Below the pieces are notes generated by a model that worked only from the letters and a program-made list of their open reading frames with translations, had not been told where the DNA came from and ran no database searches. The position numbers were made by a program, and so were the translations under genes. DNA of 64,000 nt. Source: Welwitschia mirabilis. Taxonomy: Eukaryota > Gnetophyta > Gnetopsida > Welwitschiales. The DNA lies in assembly GCA_051453625.1 (NCBI GenBank), contig JBOZIK010000001.1, positions 128,548,079 to 128,612,078 of the forward strand, given 5' to 3'. Below, piece after piece: positions 56,800-64,000 of the stretch. Position 1 is the stretch's first letter; every line of letters starts with the position of its first letter.

Positions 56800-57970
56800 C
56801 TCTTCTCAAAAAAGGTAATGTAACCCAATTGCTACCTCTGCCTTTATTTATTCGAAAAGAACCATTACTAAACTTTATTTTTCTAGCATTTCCTTTCATT
56901 ATCATAGTTTCCTAACTTTCTTCTCTAGTAACTAAAAGATCTCAAGTCTTAATCTTTACAATATAGCCTTTTTCTATATGTTGACTTGAAAACATCTTAT
57001 TTTGATTTGAAATAGAAACCTTGGTCTTCGTACTAGTTTTTTTAATATTATAAGCTTCTTAGTTTATAGTGTATCTTCTGTACTTTTAACACTAGAATTA
57101 TTCATGAGTCTAATTTCTCATCTAATCTTATTCATAAGCTTTAAGCAGGTTTAAATTCTATGACTAGAGTATTCATAGTAAAAACAAGTATTCAAAATAT
57201 TCAAAAACACTAAAGGAATTATTTTAAAAAAACCTAAATACCTATTTTATATAGAAGAGGTTTCCTAAGTAAACTTGAACATAGATTATTCTAGTAGATA
57301 TAACATTCTCATATTATATATTACTTTATGTAATATAAACTCTAATGCTTGTAGTAACCACTTTAGGAAAAAGCCATAACTTCATTAAAAGACCTATACT
57401 ATTAGCCCACAAAGGAATAACTATTTATTTAGCATTGGAATCTGTAACATTTCTCTCCCAAGTATAAATAAGTAACAAGTTACCTTCTACATATCACATA
57501 TTATAAAAACCTACCTTCTACACTAGCATAGATTCTTGAAACTAAAATAGATAATAACCATTTAATAACTTATGTAAGAACATCAAATAACTACTTTTAG
57601 TCTTACATGTTTTTTTAATGTAGGCTCTTAGGTCTGTATAATTTGAAATCTTACTAATAAAGTATTCTACCAGTAGCTTTTTACAAGATTAATTTCATGC
57701 CTCTTTAAATGGATTCATAGGAATCATTAGTTTTGTTGAAGATCATTTAGAAGAATGAAGAGTATCTTTCTTATTTCTCTACTTTAAATTTCATCAATAG
57801 GTATGTCCTTATTTTATTTGCATACTTCATAATTATCTTTACATCTAAAAATTATCTTGAAATTAAAATTAATAACCTAAAGAGATCTCTTTCATGTTTT
57901 TCCCCCATTTTAACTTTGTCTTTTAATTTTTTTATGAATCCTTCTTCTTTTAATCTAAAGGTATTTTAAT
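56800..57970 (-). pseudogene. LINE ORF1, DUF4283-like
   Basis: Minus-strand traces: YVEGNLLLIYTWERNVTDSN near 57,460, then IVIPLWANSIGLLMKLW near 57,400, match 'GHxLxxxxWxPxFxPxxxxxxxxxVWVRLxGLPLEYW' of DUF4283, the nucleic-acid-binding domain of plant LINE ORF1. ENVIYTRIIYVQVYLGN near 57,300 and YYEYSSHRI, a stop, TCLKLMNK near 57,170 follow in the position of the domain end and the CCHC knuckle. It lies directly upstream of the endonuclease, as in intact LINEs. Confidence 0.7.
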
Positions 57971-57978
57971 AGTATAAC

Positions 57979-59284
57979 TATTAACATGTAAAAATTGATG
58001 TTATGAGCAAGTTAAATGACCAATTAATCTTAATGTAAGACATTAACATAATTGATTTTATTATAAAAACATGTCTTCTATTTATTTTCATATAATTATG
58101 AATGTATCTAATTACGCATGGAAATTTCAAGTTCATTATGCCAAATTGAATGACAACACTTAAAATGAAGATCATTAGAGCTGATATGTCGATGCCATTA
58201 TCCAGGACCACTGATGTCGCTAGCATGTCTATCTCAAATGCCTTTAGACTCATGTTTCTAGCTTGTCATGGAGGACTAAAACAGATGTAGTTATGGGCTT
58301 GATTAAATTTCACATCAAAAATAAATTACATTTTTGATAATATATGGCAATGATGATGAGGATTTGCAAAACAACATATGACATTACTGAGTAGAATGAT
58401 GGTGGAAAGACATGGCTATGACAATGGTTGGCAGTAGCTATAGCATCTAAGAGTCAAGTATTAGTATCATCATAGGAATTTCTACTAAATGGAAAAGAAG
58501 ATAGATAGTCTTATCTAATGTTATGATTATGTAATCATCCACCTAGTGCTATAAGCTAAGGCCTTATAACCATCCCTTACCCTCATCTCTTCCTAAAAGG
58601 GCTTTGAATCCTTCATTAGATCATCTTTGTCTTTGGAGAATTGTAGAACCTTAGAGTGTTAATTATGATAAAATTCAACTCTTTATGGAAGTGAGCTAGT
58701 TTTTAAGGATTATTGAGGAGTTCTTTTGGCATTCGTCTTCCTTCACTGTAATTCATGAGTTAAATTATAATTGGAATGCTTAGGTAGTAACTTAATCATT
58801 AATCTTTATTTCATATTAATTGAGCTCTTTTCATCACTTGGTTTAAGTCCATTATATTTATAGATTTTAAGTAATTAAGATCCTTACCTTCTATAATTAT
58901 TAAGGCTTTGAAGATCAAGTGATAATTATGTTAACCTTTATTCATATAGTGAATGAGATAATGTTATCATGATTTAAGCAAAAACACTTGATGGTTTTAA
59001 ATGTGTTATAGGAAATACATTATATAACATTTAAGTGAAGGATTATTGGAAAATGAATTGGCAAAACCTTAAAGATAACTTTCTTTCCTCCTCTTCTAAA
59101 TTGAAGTTCTCAAAACACAACTCTAAAATCACCTCTTTTTCTTCTTTTTTTCCCTTAAATTTTGTACTTATATTAAGTGAAAGTTAGTGTAAGTTCTAAA
59201 GTAATACCCATGTTATCCTTGAGTAAGAATGATAACTAAGTGCAAAATTAGTTTTAAATCTAGATATTATAAAACAATGCTAGA
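57979..59284 (+). repeat. Athila LTR, plus strand (G4 5' LTR)
   Basis: 1,306 bp in inverted orientation to the G2 LTR (1,309 bp). TATTAACATGTAAAAATTGAT at the start matches the complement of the G2 end. AAATTTCATCAAAAATAAAT-like sequence near 58,310 matches the complement of 18,325. It ends with AAATCTAGATATTATAAAAC near 59,255. A PBS follows, so it is a 5' LTR and not a solo LTR formed by recombination. The 90-codon open frame at 57,981-58,253 on the minus strand is incidental. Confidence 0.85.
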
Positions 59285-59305
59285 TTTTGGCATTGTTGTT
59301 AAAGA
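59285..59305 (+). other. primer-binding site of G4
   Basis: TTTTGGCATTGTTGTTAAAG follows the LTR, a clear decay product of the Athila-type site TTTTGGCGCCGTTG. Confidence 0.8.
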
Positions 59306-59760
59306 TAATGGCATGGTAGTAGCTTAGAGAAGTATCACTTTACTTTTTTGCAAAGTTTTACATCATTTATGCTTTTTCAATGGTGGGTACTAGTCCCCTC
59401 TATTGATATCCAAACTAGGTCTAACATTTATTCATAGGTAGTCTTAAGGAGTAAAAACTTAAGAAGTAAGATTTTTAATTAACATCATGTACTTTCCTTT
59501 ACCTAATGCATCTTTAATTCAATTTTTTTATGTTTCTATTTTTGTGATTTTGCTATATATTAAAACTTAAAATTTATAAAAAAAAACTTTTCCATGATTT
59601 CATTAACATTTGATATTCTAATTCTCTTATGTTTTTTAATTTAATTTTATTTCTCTATAATCCTGATATATGAACTATTTTATGTGTGATTGATGAAATA
59701 CTATGTAAAAACTAAGATTGTAACTAGATATAAACCAATTTCTTTGTAGTCGAATGAATC
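59306..59760 (+). other. leader of G4
   Basis: GGTGGGTACTAGTCCCCTCT near 59,383 matches the inverted G2 leader (38,600 region). No gag follows. The sequence changes character near 59,760. Confidence 0.55.
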
Positions 59761-61000
59761 TATTTTTTTCTTCATTCTGCAAAGAGTGCATGACATGCTT
59801 CCTTATCACTCCTATGTCATAGGCTACTAACACTTAGTACTAACAACTAGTAATGTGGCTCATCATGCTTACGTATCACCATCCTGTGGATTGATAGAAA
59901 AGATGCGGTAAGACACACTTGTCTGAGGTACTTGCTTACACATCCTGCATACTTCTATATGGGGGGCTTTTCATTACCTATATATAGATAATATATAGAT
60001 AGTTTCCATAGCACCATAGTACATAGAATGCATGGGATATGTAATGGGTGTTTTGAGTCGAGTCCTCATCATTGTTTTTGATTGTCCCTCTAAGTTAGTA
60101 CATACTGGTTGTTGTTGGAAATCAGGTAGGCATTATGTGATCAGCCCACTATGGTTATTAGATGGGATATTATCCTCTGCAACAAACCCAAGTACAGGAC
60201 ATAGCCACATTGATTGAGGTGGGTGAACTGATGCTTGGCTATTTCCATGGCAAATATGTAGTACCATAAGTCAAAATATGAATATTAATTTTGATGCTGA
60301 TGAATTGCCCTAGGGGTATATATAGCGATATGGTTTTGCATGTTGCTCTGGCTCTATAGTCTATAAGACCTCGACCCTGAATAAATGAATCCCTTGATCC
60401 CAGGATGATACTTAAAAAGTGAACAAGCCTTGCCCTATATAATAGTAGTGAGTGTGTGGCTTTGTGCTTACTTTCAACCGCAAACCCCTAGTGGGTCCTA
60501 CGATATAGGCTCAATCAAGGGTGGAAATAACAGGGTGTCCAACTATGTATGGGGTTTGGAAGAAGAGAACCTTGGAATAAGAGTGATGAAATGCTTCAGG
60601 GAGCTGTAATTATCATAGATCCAAAGATTCTTAAATAGGTTAACCTTTTAAACTACGACATTCTAAACCTAGCTCACTTACCGCTTTAATGAGTGAATAG
60701 CCTAACCCTTGAAACATGTGCAGGCGATTGATGGCTAAATTTATGGGACCGGCTATGGGGGTTATGTGTATCAAAAGCCAACAAAGCCAACAAGGAGTGG
60801 CACGTGTAGGGGGTGGGGCACCTCTGTAACCCTGCTAAGTTACAATAAGTAATGTTTTAAATAGTCATGAACAGAGCTCATAAACATCTCAATAATGATA
60901 ACCGTTCGTATGCTACGAGGATCAAGTAGGTGGTATATGTAATACTCCTCTTCGAAAACACACCTACTAATATGTAATTAGCCTATTACTTACCAAATGC
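59760..61000 (+). other. CpG-richer LTR-like block, unassigned
   Basis: About 1.2 kb with many retained CpG sites and higher GC than its surroundings. There are two TATA-like stretches (TATATATAG at 59,980; GGTATATATAGCG at 60,302). Further on, AGCTCACTTACCGC near 60,671 and GTGCAGGCGATTGATGGC near 60,718 resemble the U5 part of chromovirus (Tekay/Del-type) LTRs as I recall them. No partner LTR, PBS or coding region was established. A 61-codon open frame at 60,032-60,217 has no recognisable domain. Confidence 0.35.
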
Positions 61001-64000
61001 ACTTCCATTAGCTAGGGTTTCCCCAACATTCAGAAATTAGATTCAGTATCATGTGGAGCTTGTAAACCCTCTGATACTAGACACATAGCAATTAGTCCTT
61101 ACTGCCCACTAACTAGATTAGAGTCACTGCTTACCCCGACCAATGCCACTGTCCTTTACACCTAGAATACTCTAAAACTTTATTAGAAACTTTTTTGTGA
61201 ATCCTAAACCTTCTCTATCTTATAGGATTTAAGAAAATTGACCCAAAACATTCTTGAATCTAGCTTAAACTTATTCTTGTATGCATTGGACCTATGATAA
61301 ATTTGGGAGATTAATTTACAAGAATATAAATCTCTTTACTAATTATGATAGAATGTGAGAGATCAGATCCTAAAATGAAAACTAACCTCCTAAAGATTCC
61401 CAGTAAGAACAAGCCTCCTTTTCTTAAAATGATCCAAATAATAATAAGTAATATTCCTCATCCTAATAATAATAATATCATAATTCAAATGACATAAGTA
61501 GAGAATCCACATCTACTTAAGACTTAATTATCTGATTAATGGCCTATTACCTTATCTAAGAGGTAGCTAAACAATAAGCTGCTATTATTGTTGCTGCTAA
61601 TTCAAATTAACTTAGGTAAATCCTTTATAATTATCTCTTATCCTAATGCCTAAGAAAACCCTCATGTATTACATTATCATCTATAAACTAGAGACTAGGG
61701 TTTAAATCCTCTATCATATAACTTTTGCCTCATTTCCATGTATTATAGTTTGAGGACTTATACCTTTACCTCAAAGAATTTGAATGTGTCCTATCAACCT
61801 TTCCTTAATATCTAAATACTCACGATGCTCTTAGTGTAATGTTCCAAATCCACTATTTGTAAATAAGAGGTTTAAGAAGCTAAATAACTAATAAGCTATT
61901 ATAAATGGATGTGACTCAAAGATGTAAAAATATGTCTTTTCATTTATGCTATAAAATCCTATGACGTTATGTGGGGATGGATAGACTAGGTGAGTGTAAC
62001 CAACAACAACCTTTGCTAATCCTTAAAGGTCCTAGGAGGGGAACTTAAGTTATAGTTCATGTTTTTAACTTTACTACTAGTCTAGTGCTATTGGCTAAAT
62101 GATAAGAAATGCAACTTACTACTTCTAATAATAAATTTTATCTTTTGCCAATTAATTCCTTGTTATTCTTATTATTCCTAGCATATTATTTATATGCTCC
62201 TTTTTATGTGAAATAATCTAGAAATAGTAAAATTGAATATTACATTCAATATCAAAGCCAATGATAAGTAGTAAACTACTACTTCAAACAAAAGTAAGAA
62301 AGGAACTTAGTTTTATAAATAACCAAAAGTTTAACATTAAGAAAAATAGGCCAAATAGCAAGCAGTACGTAGAAATATTGTGGTATAAAAAGGAAACAAG
62401 GCACTAGTGAATAATATGATGCATGATGCCTTGAATAACCAAACTTAAGAAAGCACTACAGAGGAGGAATAAAATCCTTCATAAAAAATGTAACATGATT
62501 ATAACCTTTCATACTTGAAATGGTTGGCTCCATGCCACCTGGGATAACCTCCATTATAGTAGTATGGTAAGGAAACACCATAGTAGTAATCTCTAGAGAA
62601 GAAGAACCACTACAAAATATGCACTAGTAATGGGGTATGGCTTCTTGTAAAGCTTTACATAAAGGTTACTATGAGCCACCAGGGTCCCTAAAAGATGCTT
62701 CTTAGATAGCTCCCTACCATAATACAAAACATTGATATCATTAATTATAATAGCCAAATAATTTGTATAAGCCTAAATCATCCATTTACTCTTTTCTAAT
62801 TGTGTAGATAAAGTTTTATGGCTCTTCTTCAATGTAGCAATTCAAGACGCATCTACCCATAACCTCTTCTTTAATAAATTCATGTTTTTCACCTTATTTT
62901 CTAACATCTAAAGGGAATCACTCATGGATTCTCATTCCTCTTGCCCATGCAAAGCCATGCCATAAAAAGACCCCATCATATCAATTAAATTATAGAAATC
63001 TTAGAGTGGGTAGGCCATTTGTATTATGAAGGACAATGTGAGGTAAAGTAAGCAAAATGGCTATACTCAAAGTCCAACAAAAAATCTATTACCTTAGAGT
63101 AAGAATGAGTGTAAACATCATTTAAGTGAAATGAATGTGTAACCTATGTATGCAATCTTCCAACTACTCCATTAGCTCCTTAATCTTTGGATATAAGGTG
63201 TATATCACTGATAATAGCTGATCTATGTGATATGATACCTAACTATAGGTGGACAATAAGAAGGCTTTAAATATTAGCAAGTAACTAGCAGACTCTGACC
63301 TAGAGGCTAAAAATAGGAGGTTGAGTATGACATATTCCCATAATCCATTAATGCATTAAACCTGTTAATAACCTCCTCCCCTTAAGAATCAAAAGGAAAT
63401 AGTAAATTCATGAATAGGCAAATTGAATAAATAAAAGAAAAGAATTAATTTATTACTATGTAATCCTTTCATAGCTTGTGAAGAAAAAGCTTCTCTAGAG
63501 GCTGTGGAATAAAGTCTAGATCATCCTCCACTAATGTTTCAGAATGTGGAATCTAAAACAAAAGAAAATAAGAATGATAATTAAAAATATCATGCCAACT
63601 AAAGATAACAATAATAGAAAATAAAAAGAAAACCAAGATAATACCCCACACGGGTGGTGTCATTGAGTAAAGGTAAGGGGATTTTCTTCTTCTTTTAGTT
63701 CCTCATGCATCAAATAGCTAATTAGACCTTTTTCCCATTTTCAATAGGAAGAGTCATGGGATCCCAAGATCTTACTCATCTACAAACAATAATAAATTAA
63801 AAAAACTCATCAAAAATACACTTATTATTCAAAAATCTAATACAAGAATCCATACCTTAGATGAAATAGAAAAAGTACACTGGGTTGTTTCTCTAAGGTC
63901 ATAATCCCTAAAATATTTACCCTTCATAGATGAGGAAGAATGAGAAGAAAGTAAGGACCAAGAAAAAATTTGTAAGAAGGTAAAATCAAATATGGACCTA
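61001..64000. other. AT-rich degenerate DNA to window end
   Basis: No long frames. On the minus strand near 62,760-62,910 there is a broken coiled-coil-like stretch (MLENKVKNMNLLKKRLWVDA, then IATLKKSHKTLSTQLEKSK). Near 63,470-63,552 a 27-codon acidic piece is open (IPHSETLVEDDLDFIPQPLE). These could be remains of a gag-like or plant mobile-domain protein, but I cannot assign them. Confidence 0.35.

Noticed and set aside
61060-61075. CTCTGATACTAGAC as a copia-type PBS
   Set aside because: No TG-starting LTR follows directly and no coding region lies on the inner side. The match is too short to rely on.
63472-63790. Possible two-exon gene with a GT-AG intron (about 63,553-63,650) on the minus strand
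   Set aside because: A plausible acceptor (TTTTAG before 63,552) exists, but the candidate donors give different phases, the first exon has stops nearby, and no protein family is recognised. Not enough for a gene call.

Overview
The window is plant nuclear DNA, most likely from a flowering plant. It is AT-rich, strongly short of CpG, and made almost entirely of old, overlapping retrotransposon relics. The lineages seen are plant-typical: Ty3/gypsy elements of the Athila group (gag, protease, reverse transcriptase and integrase motifs plus an Athila-type primer-binding site), Ty1/copia elements primed at a TGGTATTAGAGC-like site, and a plant LINE with a DUF4283-like ORF1. No intact host gene, tRNA, rRNA, CRISPR array or bacterial feature was found. 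Nearly every coding trace carries several stops and frameshifts, so the coding entries are pseudogenes. Species cannot be fixed from the sequence.

Layout. 1-3.7 kb: the 5' part of a minus-strand copia (C0), running off the left edge. 3.7-6.7 kb: AT-rich DNA with nothing recognisable. 6.7-13.7 kb: a plus-strand copia (C2) with a ~173-bp LTR and a ~3-kb leader that includes a CpG-rich island. 13.7-58 kb: a minus-strand LINE cut into three pieces (RT 13.69-14.54 kb, a ~115-bp link at 46.60-46.72 kb, EN and ORF1 55.74-57.97 kb). Two LTR elements lie inside it: the Athila-like G3 (14.54-46.60 kb) and the copia L (46.72-55.73 kb). Inside G3 sits Athila G2 (17.33-40.04 kb); inside the 3' LTR of G2 sits the pol-less Athila relative G1 (18.49-31.30 kb); inside the 3' LTR of G1 sits copia C1 (19.39-25.61 kb), which belongs to the same family as C2. 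From 57.98 kb there is a plus-strand Athila LTR with PBS and leader (G4), then a CpG-richer, LTR-like block (59.8-61.0 kb), then degenerate AT-rich DNA to the end.

The nesting gives a relative order of insertion: LINE first, then G3 and L, then G2, G1 and finally C1. It follows from matching LTR halves, PBS/PPT positions and candidate 5-bp target duplications. The window also holds three runs of N. The one at 55,004-55,330 is very probably an assembly artefact, because 53 identical bases flank it and the partner LTR is continuous there. No new cellular system is visible. The most notable points are the nesting itself, the unusual 3' end of C1, a short-LTR/long-leader copia family, and an extra plant-transposon-type ORF region in L.
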